Below, one piece after another: positions 1-8,049 of a DNA stretch of 64,000 nucleotides. This DNA comes from Aurantibacter crassamenti (GTDB taxonomy: Bacteria > Bacteroidota > Bacteroidia > Flavobacteriales > Flavobacteriaceae). How positions within the stretch are numbered: position 1 is the first letter of the stretch; the number at the start of each line of letters is the position of its first letter. Below the pieces are notes generated by a model. That model worked only from the letters and a program-made list of their open reading frames with translations. It made no database searches and was not told the origin of the DNA. The stretch lies in NCBI RefSeq assembly GCF_016811105.1, contig NZ_JAFBGM010000001.1, forward strand, positions 2,174,126-2,238,125, written 5' to 3'. Position numbers and translations under genes: made by a program.

Positions 1-27
1 CTTGATATAGGCCTATAAAAAAATATA

Positions 28-606
28 ATGACTAATATTTTAGTAGCACAAATGAATCAATTGACAAAGCTATCGGAAGAAGAAGCTTTAGCAATTGAAG
101 AAAGTTTCCCGATTAGGTCGTTTGATAAGGGTCATTTTTTATTGCAACAAGGTCAAGTAGCCAAAGACTCCTATTTTGTAATTAAAGGTTGTGTGCGAAA
201 GTATTCAACCAATAGTGATGGGGAAGATCGTACTACTGATTTTTTTACCGAGGGACATTCGGTTGCCAACTTTAATAGTTTGTCAAATCAAAAACCTTCA
301 AATCATTCTTTTGTTTGTTCAGAAAAAACTACAGTTGCCGTTTTGAATACCGAAAAAGAAAAAGCATTGTACAAACGATTTCCAAGATTTGAAGCAATTT
401 GTCGTGTCGAATTTGAAAAAATGATGGGCGAAAAAGTAGATGATTTTGAAAAGTTTGTTGGTAAAACCCCAGAAGAAAAATATCTATATGTTTTAAAAGA
501 AAGGCCAGATTTGATTAATCGAGTGCCACAGTATCAATTGGCGAGTTATCTTGGTGTTAAACCCGAAACGCTAAGTCGTATTCGTAAAAGAATAATTCAG
601 CAGTAA
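28..606 (+). CDS. Crp/Fnr-family transcriptional regulator
   Basis: A 192-residue protein with the Crp/Fnr layout. Residues ~10-115 form a cyclic-nucleotide-binding-type beta roll (FDKGHFLLQQGQ and YFVIKGCVRKY are the typical strands). Residues ~150-190 hold a helix-turn-helix (QLASYLGVKPETLSRIRKR). No Fe-S cysteine cluster is visible, so the ligand is unknown. The start sits only 27 bases into the window, so most of the promoter is not seen; a 12-bp palindrome lies at 6-17. It is convergent with the methyltransferase that follows, with 11 bases between stops. The fold call is firm; the regulon is unknown. Confidence 0.88.
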   Translation: MTNILVAQMNQLTKLSEEEALAIEESFPIRSFDKGHFLLQQGQVAKDSYFVIKGCVRKYSTNSDGEDRTTDFFTEGHSVANFNSLSNQKPSNHSFVCSEKTTVAVLNTEKEKALYKRFPRFEAICRVEFEKMMGEKVDDFEKFVGKTPEEKYLYVLKERPDLINRVPQYQLASYLGVKPETLSRIRKRIIQQ

Positions 607-617
607 GAGCTAGTCTA

Positions 618-1250
618 TTAATTTTTCTTTGCGACAATATAGTATTCTATAGCAGGTTTTTCAATCAAAATTTCGGAATCTATAATGTTAAATCCGCTAT
701 TCGTAATGGAGTTTTTCAGTTCATCAATACCTATAAACTTTAAATAGGGTAGTATTCGTAATTTTTTTAAAACAAATATTACACTACTTGAAAAAACAGC
801 AATTATTGATTTCTTTTCTTTTAAACAAGCTGTAGAAGTAATAATAGTACCACCAGGTTTTAAAAGTGAGTTCATTCGATATAGTACTTTTTCTACGTCT
901 TCAAAATAGAGTAGAATATTGAATGCAAAAATTGTGTCAAAAGTGCCTTCTTTATAATATTCATCAAAAAGGGTAGTTTGTGAAAAGTTGACGTTTTCAA
1001 TACCAGAAGTCTGAAGTTTATCTTTCGCGATACCAATCATCTTTGACGAAGTGTCAAAAGCTTCAATTTTTTTCACATGATTAGCGAACGCTATTGAATA
1101 CAGTCCTGTGGCGCAGGCAAAGTCAAGAACTATATCATCCGGATTTAAATATTTTGGACTACGTTTTAAAATTTGATCATAAGTCTGGTCTTTCGCTTTT
1201 TTATCATAATTCTTTGATAGGGAATTCCAGAATTTTTCAGATTTGTTCAT
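618..1250 (-). CDS. class I SAM-dependent methyltransferase
   Basis: A 210-residue protein with a Rossmann-type methyltransferase core. The SAM-binding motif I region is VLDFACATGLYSIAFA (residues ~41-56), followed by an acidic strand end (IEAFD) and a motif IV-like FDTIFAFNILLYFEDVE. A C-terminal EYYIVAKK strand is typical of small-molecule methyltransferases. The substrate cannot be read from sequence. It is read opposite to the Crp/Fnr gene and is separated by 125 bases from the Fur-family gene, which is on the same strand upstream of it. The ATG at 1248-1250 is the only sensible start. Confidence 0.8.
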   Translation of the reverse strand: MNKSEKFWNSLSKNYDKKAKDQTYDQILKRSPKYLNPDDIVLDFACATGLYSIAFANHVKKIEAFDTSSKMIGIAKDKLQTSGIENVNFSQTTLFDEYYKEGTFDTIFAFNILLYFEDVEKVLYRMNSLLKPGGTIITSTACLKEKKSIIAVFSSSVIFVLKKLRILPYLKFIGIDELKNSITNSGFNIIDSEILIEKPAIEYYIVAKKN

Positions 1251-1375
1251 TATACTAATTTTTACGTTTGTAGCCTCTTTTACAAAGGTCTTGCAGAACC
1301 TGAAATAAAATCATTGACTTGAATCAAGAAATGAAGTCTAAATCTTTGGAATCAAGTAAAAAAGTAAGAATCGAC

Positions 1376-1750
1376 TTATGTACAATCTTTACATAAACCG
1401 GTAAGTACGCAATTGACACTTTCTACATGATAATTTTTTGGAATAGAAAAATGGACGGGCACTGGTAAGCATTCTATGGTATCACAGTTGGTACAACGAA
1501 AATGAAAATGATGTAAGGGTTTTTGGTTTTCGTCACACTTAATGCATAAAGCAAAATATTGTTTACCGTCATCTGCTACAATTCTATGCAATACACCATC
1601 CTCACAAAATCGATTTAATACCCTGTAAATTGTTGCTCTGTTAATTTCTACATCAATTTTCTTTTCAATAGCATCTTGGCTCATTGCTTTGGTAGATGCA
1701 TTCAAAACAGAAAGTACAGCTTCTTTTGTTGGGGTATTTCTTCTTTTCAT
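1376..1750 (-). CDS. Fur-family transcriptional regulator
   Basis: A 124-residue Fur superfamily protein. The N-terminal winged helix (residues ~8-60) contains INRATIYRVLNRFCEDGVLHRI, the recognition helix of the family. The C-terminal half carries metal ligands: CIKC at 69-72, an HHFHF stretch at 80-84, CTNC at 86-89 and CKDC at 120-123. The last two CxxC pairs are the usual structural zinc site. Whether it senses Zn, Fe, Mn or peroxide is not decidable here. It is transcribed away from the flavin reductase operon. A 15-bp box at 1772-1786 lies just upstream of its start, suggesting autoregulation. A possible -7 element, TAACTTTG on the minus strand at 1756-1763, would give an almost leaderless mRNA. 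Confidence 0.88.
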   Translation of the reverse strand: MKRRNTPTKEAVLSVLNASTKAMSQDAIEKKIDVEINRATIYRVLNRFCEDGVLHRIVADDGKQYFALCIKCDENQKPLHHFHFRCTNCDTIECLPVPVHFSIPKNYHVESVNCVLTGLCKDCT

Positions 1751-1771
1751 TTCAACAAAGTTAAATATTTA

Positions 1772-1786
1772 TTGCGACTTTATTGC
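1772..1786. promoter_or_regulatory. Fur-family operator candidate, copy 1
   Basis: The 15-mer TTGCGACTTTATTGC matches copy 2 (1824-1838) at 12 of 15 positions, giving a shared form TTGCGACWWTRTTGC. It overlaps the -33 TTG (1783-1785) of the flavin reductase promoter and lies 22 bases upstream of the Fur-family start codon. The operator role is inferred from position and repetition. Confidence 0.5.
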
Positions 1787-1812
1787 ATTAATAAAAAAAG
1801 ATACTACATTTG
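1783..1812 (+). promoter_or_regulatory. Bacteroidota-type promoter of the flavin reductase operon
   Basis: TTG at 1783-1785, a 19-base spacer, then TACATTTG at 1805-1812. This fits the Bacteroidota housekeeping consensus exactly and has the same spacing as the two tRNA promoters in this window. Transcription would start near 1819, about 40 bases before the chosen ATG. Confidence 0.6.
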
Positions 1813-1823
1813 TCACAAGTCTA

Positions 1824-1838
1824 TTGCGACAATGTTGC
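1824..1838. promoter_or_regulatory. Fur-family operator candidate, copy 2
   Basis: TTGCGACAATGTTGC contains a near-palindrome, GCGACA-A-TGTTGC, with one mismatched pair; a short inverted repeat about a single central base is typical of Fur-family boxes. It lies just downstream of the predicted transcription start and 52 bases (about five helical turns) from copy 1, so the two boxes bracket the promoter. Confidence 0.5.
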
Positions 1839-1858
1839 GTTTAATAAATTGGAATACT

Positions 1859-2767
1859 ATGAAAAATACTATAGATTTTGAGGTAATAATTATAGGTGGG
1901 AGTTATGCCGGCCTATCTGCTGCTATGGCTTTAGGGCGTTCATTACGTAATGTTCTAATTATAGACAGCGGATTACCGTGTAATCGCCAAACACCAAAAT
2001 CTCATAATTTCATTACAAACGATGGTGTAAAACCAGATGAAATAGCCGCAATAGCAAAATCTGAAGTTCTCAAGTATGAAACGGTTAAATTGCTAAAAGA
2101 TGTGGCAATTAGTGGAAAAAAAGTAGAAAATCGCTTTAACATTCGTACGAAATTAGGTAAAGAGTTTAGTGCACAAAAGTTAATTTTTGCGACAGGTGTT
2201 ACGGATATCATGCCGGGAATTAAAGGTTTTTCAGAATGTTGGGGTATTTCGGTTGTACATTGTCCATATTGTCATGGTTACGAAATTCGAAACAAAAAAA
2301 CAGGAATAATTGCTAATGGTGACAAAGCTATTCATTTAGCTTCATTGGTGAATAACTTAACCAAGGACCTTACCATTTTAACTTTAGGAAAAGCTGAATT
2401 TAATGAAGAGCAATTGCTAAAACTCAAAAAGTATAACATAACAATTATTGAAAAAGATATTTTGGAAATAGTACATGTAAATGGAAAAATTAAAAATGTC
2501 ATTTTACAAGATAATAGCATAGAAAATTTTTCAGCCTTGTATGCATCAATTCCGTTTAAACAACATTTAGATATTCCCGAGTTGCTCGGATGTGAATTAA
2601 CGGAACCTGGCTATATCGCTGTTGATGTCTTTAGTAAAACTACAGTTGAAGGTGTTTTTGCTTGTGGTGATAATACTATTAAAATGCGATCTGTAGCCAA
2701 TGCAGTAGCACAAGGAAATATTGCTGGTGCTATGGTTAATATGGAATTAACTAATGAACAGTTTTAA
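1859..2767 (+). CDS. NAD(P)/FAD-dependent oxidoreductase, thioredoxin-reductase-like
   Basis: A 302-residue flavoprotein starting MKNTIDFEV. FAD-binding GGSYAG lies at residues 13-18 and the redox-type CPYC at 135-138. ATG and GVFACGD strands near the C-terminus complete the two-dinucleotide-domain thioredoxin reductase fold. The reading frame stays open upstream to 1676, into the Fur-family gene, but the promoter (1783-1812) and operator copy 2 lie in that extension, so I start at 1859; an ATG at 1832 is inside the operator. It heads an operon with a small protein 9 bases downstream and a methyltransferase. The electron acceptor is unknown; control by the divergent Fur-family protein suggests a metal or redox stress role. 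Confidence 0.85.
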   Translation: MKNTIDFEVIIIGGSYAGLSAAMALGRSLRNVLIIDSGLPCNRQTPKSHNFITNDGVKPDEIAAIAKSEVLKYETVKLLKDVAISGKKVENRFNIRTKLGKEFSAQKLIFATGVTDIMPGIKGFSECWGISVVHCPYCHGYEIRNKKTGIIANGDKAIHLASLVNNLTKDLTILTLGKAEFNEEQLLKLKKYNITIIEKDILEIVHVNGKIKNVILQDNSIENFSALYASIPFKQHLDIPELLGCELTEPGYIAVDVFSKTTVEGVFACGDNTIKMRSVANAVAQGNIAGAMVNMELTNEQF

Positions 2768-2776
2768 TACTAAAGA

Positions 2777-3022
2777 ATGGTAGAAGTATTTATAACCACG
2801 ATTAGCAATAAACGTCAAGCAAAACGTATTATTAATTGCATTAAAAAAGAATTCGAAGACTTGAAAATTAACTTTGATTTGGATGAAACAGGATTGCCTT
2901 TTCCATGCGGGCATACAGTTTTGCGGATAGAGGGATTACAAATAAATACTTCTGAAGTTATAAAAATTGTGCAAAAAGAAGCAGTAATGTGCCAAATAAT
3001 GAAAGATAAAATTTGTGTGTGA
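2777..3022 (+). CDS. small Cys-containing protein of unknown function
   Basis: An 81-residue protein I do not recognise. The alternating pattern (VEVFITTI strand, QAKRIINCIKKEF helix, KINFDLDE strand, HTVLRIEG strand, TSEVIKIVQKEA helix) suggests a small ferredoxin-like alpha/beta fold. Cysteines sit in INCIKK, FPCGH, VMCQIM and the C-terminal KICV, so metal or thiol chemistry is possible. It sits 9 bases after the flavin reductase and just before a methyltransferase, so it is very likely co-transcribed. The function is not known. Confidence 0.7.
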   Translation: MVEVFITTISNKRQAKRIINCIKKEFEDLKINFDLDETGLPFPCGHTVLRIEGLQINTSEVIKIVQKEAVMCQIMKDKICV

Positions 3023-3033
3023 ACAATAAAATC

Positions 3034-3639
3034 ATGGAAGAATTTTGGGAAAAAAGCTTTAAGGAGAAAAAAGAAATGTGGGGATTTATTCCCTCGAAAT
3101 CTGCCGTTTTAGCAAAAGATTATTTTGTAAAAAAAGGGATTAATAATATTCTTATTCCCGGAATTGGGTATGGTAGAAATGCACAAGTTTTTACTGATAA
3201 TGGAATCAATGTAAATGGAATTGAAATTTCAAAAACAGCTATTTCCCTTGCAAGAAAACATTATGGAACCGGTATGGTCATACATCATGGTTCTGTTACA
3301 AATATGCCTTTTGATAATAAATTATACGACGGAATATTTTGTCACGCATTAATTCATTTATTAGAAGCCGAAGAAAGAGTAAAATTAATTCAAGATTGTT
3401 ACAATCAACTCACTGATAATGGCTGTATGATTTTCACAGCCATAAATAAAAAAGCATCAAATTTTGGCAAAGGGAAAATAATAAGTAAAGACCGTTTCGA
3501 ATTACACGGAGGAGTTAAAATATTTTATTATGATGAAATATCTATACAAGCCGAATTTGCAGCAGTTTCGCCAATTGAAGTTAGTGACGTACATGAAAAT
3601 CAACCCATGTTTTTAATAAAAACCCAAAGGAAAAATTAA
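3034..3639 (+). CDS. class I SAM-dependent methyltransferase
   Basis: A 201-residue protein starting MEEFWEKSFKEKKEMWG. A Rossmann motif I is seen as NILIPGIGYGRNAQVF, a motif II strand end as VNGIEIS and a motif IV region as YDGIFCHALIHLL. The shape resembles small methyltransferases of the TehB/thiopurine type that act on thiols or metalloid anions, but the substrate is inferred only by resemblance. A TTG 21 bases upstream is in frame and would overlap the preceding gene; the ATG at 3034 fits the family N-terminus better. It is the third gene of the operon next to the Fur-family regulator. Confidence 0.75.
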   Translation: MEEFWEKSFKEKKEMWGFIPSKSAVLAKDYFVKKGINNILIPGIGYGRNAQVFTDNGINVNGIEISKTAISLARKHYGTGMVIHHGSVTNMPFDNKLYDGIFCHALIHLLEAEERVKLIQDCYNQLTDNGCMIFTAINKKASNFGKGKIISKDRFELHGGVKIFYYDEISIQAEFAAVSPIEVSDVHENQPMFLIKTQRKN

Positions 3640-3763
3640 AAGCACTTGGAATTAAATTAGACTTAAAATCATTCCTTTTTGTTTCTTAGAAATTGTAAAT
3701 TATGTCGAATTAAAAATAATTCTATCTGACATAACAATACAATTATTAATCGCATTTTATCAA

Positions 3764-4960
3764 ATGGCAAAAACACTTGGAATAGGAATAGTAGGGGCAC
3801 GGTATGGTGCACGTATGCATCATGGAAATTATATGAATTTGACTCCTGGTTTAGTTGAAATTAGAGGTGTTTGTTCTTTAACACTTGAAAGCGCAGAAGC
3901 GTTTGCTCGTGATAAAAACATTCCCTTTTCTACGAACGAGTTAGAAAAATTACTAGAACGAGAGGATATAGATGTTATTGACATTTGTACGCCTCCTGCA
4001 ACCCATCATGATATCGCTATTAAGGCCGCAGAAGCAGGTAAGCACATTATCATGGAGAAACCTTTAACCGGTTATTTCGGAGAGCCAGGAGATCCTGAAC
4101 CTATCGGTTTACATGTTGCTCGCTCTAAAATGAGAACAGGAGCAAGTAAAAATGCCGAGGCTGTTCGTAATGCAGTTAGAGACAATAATGTGCGATTTTG
4201 TTATGCCGAGAATTGGGTTTATGCGCCACCAATTGTTAAAATGCGAAATTTAATAGCAGCCTCAAAAGGATCAGTTTTAGAATTGCGGGCAGAAGAAAAC
4301 CATTCGGGTTCTAATTCGGTGTTTTCAAAAGAGTGGAAATATATGGGTGGTGGTGCTTTGCTCAGAATGGGAGCACATTCAGTTGGTGCGTGCCTTTATC
4401 TAAAACAATGGGAAGGGCAGCAGCGAAATGGCAAAAGTATTCTACCCGTTTCTGTAGTAGCAGATACAGCGGATCTTATTCACACTAAAGCTTCTGAGCG
4501 AGCACAAAAGGCAAATGCGCATAAATGGATTAGTTCGAACCCTGTGGATGTTGAAGACTGGGCCAATGTTGTAATTCGCTTTGATGATGGGTCTAGAGCA
4601 ACGGTACTTGTCAGTGATGTAGGGCTGGGTGGACTCAACACCCGCGTAACCGCTTATATGACAGATGGTGTTATAAAAGCCAACATGACAGCAAATGATG
4701 TTATTGAGACCTATGCGGTAGATCCAAATACATTCGCAAGTGAGAATTTTACAGAAAAACTAGAGACCAAAGCAGGGTGGAACCGCCCAAGTTGTGATGA
4801 AGATTGGTTTCGCGGTTTTGCTCAAGAAATACAAGATTTTATTCATGCTATTCAGGAAAACCGTGAACCACTTTCTGGAATTGATCTTGCTGTTGATTGC
4901 GTAAATGTAATATATGCGGCATACCAATCTGCTGAAGAGGGTAGAATCATTCATTTATAG
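3764..4960 (+). CDS. Gfo/Idh/MocA-family NAD(P)-dependent oxidoreductase
   Basis: A 398-residue dehydrogenase. The N-terminal Rossmann domain begins with IGIVGARYGARMHHGNY (residues 7-23) and carries the family motif EKP at 98-100. The C-terminal alpha/beta domain ends with the usual FIHAIQENREPLSGIDLAVDCVNVIYAAYQSAEEG helix pattern. The family oxidises or reduces sugars, inositols and related cyclitols, mostly in the cytoplasm. No signal peptide is present and the substrate is unknown. It stands alone, convergent with the cytochrome/sugar dehydrogenase lipoprotein, which may point to a shared sugar-oxidation theme but is not proof. Confidence 0.88.
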   Translation: MAKTLGIGIVGARYGARMHHGNYMNLTPGLVEIRGVCSLTLESAEAFARDKNIPFSTNELEKLLEREDIDVIDICTPPATHHDIAIKAAEAGKHIIMEKPLTGYFGEPGDPEPIGLHVARSKMRTGASKNAEAVRNAVRDNNVRFCYAENWVYAPPIVKMRNLIAASKGSVLELRAEENHSGSNSVFSKEWKYMGGGALLRMGAHSVGACLYLKQWEGQQRNGKSILPVSVVADTADLIHTKASERAQKANAHKWISSNPVDVEDWANVVIRFDDGSRATVLVSDVGLGGLNTRVTAYMTDGVIKANMTANDVIETYAVDPNTFASENFTEKLETKAGWNRPSCDEDWFRGFAQEIQDFIHAIQENREPLSGIDLAVDCVNVIYAAYQSAEEGRIIHL

Positions 4961-4999
4961 AATTGGGTTACCGCATGAAACTATTTCGTTGAACCTTTT

Positions 5000-6448
5000 T
5001 TAAATAGGCATCAATCTAAAAATATATCCAGGTTCTTCAACAGCAACATAAATATAACCATCAGGTCCGACACGAACATTTCTAACACGCCCAATGCCTT
5101 TAAACAAAGGCTCTTCTCTAACTATTTTATTTCCTTCAACAATACAACGGTTGAGGTACTTAAATCGTAGCGAACCAGCCAAGAAGTCACCTTCCCAACC
5201 AGGATATTTATCCGTTGTTACAAAAGCTGCCCCACATGGTGCAATTGAAGGTACCCAATATAAAATGGGTTGTTCCATTCCTTCTTTTTCTTCCAATTGG
5301 GTAAATCTTGTACCGTCGTATTCAATTCCATAAGAGATTACTGGCCAGCCATAATTATTACCGGGCTCTATAATGTTTACTTCATCACCACCTCGTGGAC
5401 CATGTTCATGTGCCCATATCTTATTGGTTTCAGGATTAAGCGCTAAACCTTGCGGATTTCTATGTCCATAACTATATATCGTTTGCATTACTGAATCTTG
5501 ACCAACAAACGGGTTATCAGATGGAATTTTTCCATCATCCATCATACGGTGAATTTTTCCATTATAGTTGGTTAAAAATTGTGGATTTTCATTCTCCTTA
5601 CGGCGGTCACCAACAGATAGAAATAAATAACCGTCATTATCAAATTCAATTCTACCAGCGAAATGTGATCCCGCATCACTGTACGGATGTCCTTCAAAGA
5701 GTTTCTCCTCATTGGTCAACTTATCGTTAGCAAATTTAAACCTACTTAGTGCTGTACCTGCGAGTGTGTCTTTGCCTTTAACTACGTAATCAGAATAACT
5801 AACATAAAGCCAATTATTGTTCTCAAAATCTGGATGCAATTCCAAATCCAACAAACCACCTTGTCCTCTGTATTTTGATTTTGGTAAACCTGTAACTGGT
5901 ATCTTTTTTGATGTTTTATCTACGCGATACAATTCACCAGATTGTTCAGTAACCAATAAATCTCCTGAAGGAAGAAACACCATTCCCCAAGGTTGCACCA
6001 TTCCTGAAACAATGGTATCTAATTTAATTGTCAATAATTCGGTTTGAATAGTATCTGATACTAATCCTTGTTCTTCCTGAACACCGTAGCGCTCAACATT
6101 TTCAATTTCTTTAAGGATATAATTGGTCAGATTGGTAATTTGATCATCAGATAGAACGTTTTCCCAAGCTATCATTTCAGTGCCTTCGTAACCATGTTTT
6201 ATAGATTTAAAAATACTATCTCCTACTTTTCCATGCTTCCAACGATGCCCAGCAAACGATAAAATGTTGCTGCCATGACAACTACTACATAGGTTCTCAT
6301 AATTGGTCATAGCTTGTAAAGTAAGACTATCTGGTGCTGTCTCACCCTGCTCATTTGTTTCAGCTGACGTTTTTTTTGCAGATTGATTGCAACTGATTAA
6401 AAAAATACCAGTGATACAAAGTAGCGTAAATAGTTTTAATTTATTCAT
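5000..6448 (-). CDS. cytochrome c / PQQ-type sugar dehydrogenase (GSDH-like) lipoprotein
   Basis: A 482-residue protein with a lipoprotein signal (LISC, Cys20), a haem-binding CSSCH at 54-58 and a cytochrome c fold to about residue 120. From about residue 145 there is a six-bladed glucose/sorbosone dehydrogenase propeller (PWGMVFLPSGDLLVTEQSGELYRVD, YSYGHRNPQGLALNP, HGPRGGDEVNIIEPGNNYGWP). Family members use PQQ to oxidise aldoses; the fused cytochrome would accept the electrons directly. It is probably anchored in the outer membrane or periplasm. The PQQ requirement and substrate are inferred from the family. Confidence 0.85.
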   Translation of the reverse strand: MNKLKLFTLLCITGIFLISCNQSAKKTSAETNEQGETAPDSLTLQAMTNYENLCSSCHGSNILSFAGHRWKHGKVGDSIFKSIKHGYEGTEMIAWENVLSDDQITNLTNYILKEIENVERYGVQEEQGLVSDTIQTELLTIKLDTIVSGMVQPWGMVFLPSGDLLVTEQSGELYRVDKTSKKIPVTGLPKSKYRGQGGLLDLELHPDFENNNWLYVSYSDYVVKGKDTLAGTALSRFKFANDKLTNEEKLFEGHPYSDAGSHFAGRIEFDNDGYLFLSVGDRRKENENPQFLTNYNGKIHRMMDDGKIPSDNPFVGQDSVMQTIYSYGHRNPQGLALNPETNKIWAHEHGPRGGDEVNIIEPGNNYGWPVISYGIEYDGTRFTQLEEKEGMEQPILYWVPSIAPCGAAFVTTDKYPGWEGDFLAGSLRFKYLNRCIVEGNKIVREEPLFKGIGRVRNVRVGPDGYIYVAVEEPGYIFRLMPI

Positions 6449-6656
6449 GGTTTATAAATCAATAGTTAGTGGTTGTGTGCAAAAATTTTCGCATTGTGCA
6501 AATAATTTGTCTAAATATAATAAATCATTTTTCTTTAGTCAAAAAAGCTGCTATTAAATTGTTCATGGTCAAGTGATTTGGATGTATTTGTTTCGATTAT
6601 TCGGATAAACTTAAAACCAAAAAAATTTTGAATTTTTAATTGTAAGACGATCATTT

Positions 6657-7178
6657 TTATATTGAAACTCTAAAAATATGCACTGGGTTATTTTTATAAG
6701 TCGTGGTTTTATCTAATTCCATTCCAGTGTGTTTGGCAACTTTCTGCGAGGGGATATTATCAATATGGATGATAGAAATTAAAGAATTAGTTAAATGATT
6801 TTCAAAAGCATGTGTTTTACATTTCATTGCAGCTTCAGATGCAAATCCTTCTTTCCAGAACTTAGGAAGTATGGAGTAGCCAATTTCTAATTCTTGTATT
6901 TCATCAACGGTTTGTACAAGTAGTCCGGCCATTCCAATTAGTTCACCAGTAGTTTTATCAACCAAAGCATTCATTCCTCCTAAATTAGAATCATACCGTT
7001 CAAAAAGACGATTAAATTGCTCGGTGCAAGCTTGTTTGGGGGCTTTAGGTAATCCGTTCCAGTGTTGTGATGAACGGGGGTCTTCGTGAAACGGTAGCCA
7101 TGTATCAAAATCTGAAAGGTTAAACTTTCTAAAAGTTAAACGTTCAGTAGTTTCACCAAAAAGCAACAATTTATTCAT
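6657..7178 (-). CDS. GNAT-family N-acetyltransferase (RimJ/RimL type)
   Basis: A 173-residue protein starting MNKLLLFGETTERLTFRK. The RimJ/RimL-like GNAT core shows ETTERLTFRKF at the N-terminus, GMAGLL and ELEIGYSILPKFWKEGFASEAA (the acetyl-CoA loop region), and IPSQKVAKHTGMELDK near the end. The frame is open six codons further upstream, but the ATG at 7178 gives the compact ATGAATAA overlap with the upstream hydrolase stop, typical of translational coupling. It is the last gene of the lgt operon. The acetylated target is unknown. Confidence 0.83.
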   Translation of the reverse strand: MNKLLLFGETTERLTFRKFNLSDFDTWLPFHEDPRSSQHWNGLPKAPKQACTEQFNRLFERYDSNLGGMNALVDKTTGELIGMAGLLVQTVDEIQELEIGYSILPKFWKEGFASEAAMKCKTHAFENHLTNSLISIIHIDNIPSQKVAKHTGMELDKTTTYKNNPVHIFRVSI

Positions 7179-8046
7179 GCGGTATTGTTCCATCAAGAAT
7201 CCATTTTAAGGTCATTTCCCAAAGTGGGATTTTGAATTTATTTTTGAAAAAACCAAAATGCTTAACCATGTCCGAATTTATAGCTTTTTCAAAATGTATC
7301 CTTTCTGATTTTGCATTAGAATATTGTTTGGTTAGCCAATCAACCGTGTTTTTTGGTGCGTAATTATCATCAGTAAAACTTAATGCAAGCAACGGCGATT
7401 TTATTTTATCGAAATAGTATTCATCCGCATTATGAAAATGCATCATATAATCTTTTTGACGTCCCCATTTAGCCCATTCATAAACCATGTTTTTAGGAAG
7501 ATTTTCAAAAAGGCCTAGATGTTTAGCAGGAAAATAGCCAAAAATAGGCGTCAATACGGGAATTATAAGATTCCAAAGTAAATACATTTTCGGAAGATGA
7601 ATACCGCTGAAATATTTCCAATACCCACTTTGCGAAGCGACCATTATTATTTTATCAATACAATGATAGTTGGGATTAAAACCCATAATTTGGCCACCAA
7701 TACTATGAGTGATTAAAATTAGTTCTGCATTTTTGTTTTGGTTTTTCGCATGCAACACAACCGCTGCTTGATCATTTTTCCCCCAACTTTTTAGGTTAAA
7801 TGAGTTTTGTTTGAGCGATTTAGTAGATGAGTCCGATTTACCTATGCCGTAATAATCAAAAGTGTAAACGGTAAAACCCTGCTCCGAAAAAAAGGTTGCA
7901 AATCTGGAATAATATTTTTGAAGCACACCTGTGGCAGAAGAAATTACCAGCGTCTTATCAATGCTTTTTTCTGGAATAAACTGGCATAAAGCAATTGAAT
8001 GACCTTTTAGTGTGGGTATATTCAGTTCATTTACTTTAACAGTCAA
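7171..8046 (-). CDS. alpha/beta-hydrolase fold protein
   Basis: A 291-residue cytoplasmic alpha/beta hydrolase. The nucleophile elbow is THSIGG (Ser115), where the first Gly of the usual GxSxG is Thr. An acid candidate lies in SFTDDNYAP and the His candidate in MVKHFGFF. FDYYGIGKSD resembles the oxyanion-side loop of serine aminopeptidase S33-like hydrolases. It lies 3 bases after the DUF192 gene and overlaps the acetyltransferase by 8 bases, so all are one transcript. The substrate is unknown. Confidence 0.78.
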   Translation of the reverse strand: MTVKVNELNIPTLKGHSIALCQFIPEKSIDKTLVISSATGVLQKYYSRFATFFSEQGFTVYTFDYYGIGKSDSSTKSLKQNSFNLKSWGKNDQAAVVLHAKNQNKNAELILITHSIGGQIMGFNPNYHCIDKIIMVASQSGYWKYFSGIHLPKMYLLWNLIIPVLTPIFGYFPAKHLGLFENLPKNMVYEWAKWGRQKDYMMHFHNADEYYFDKIKSPLLALSFTDDNYAPKNTVDWLTKQYSNAKSERIHFEKAINSDMVKHFGFFKNKFKIPLWEMTLKWILDGTIPHE

Positions 8047-8049
8047 ATT

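Noticed and set aside
1676-1858. N-terminal extension of the flavin reductase frame
   Set aside because: It runs into the Fur-family gene and contains the operon promoter and both boxes; the family N-terminus starts at 1859.
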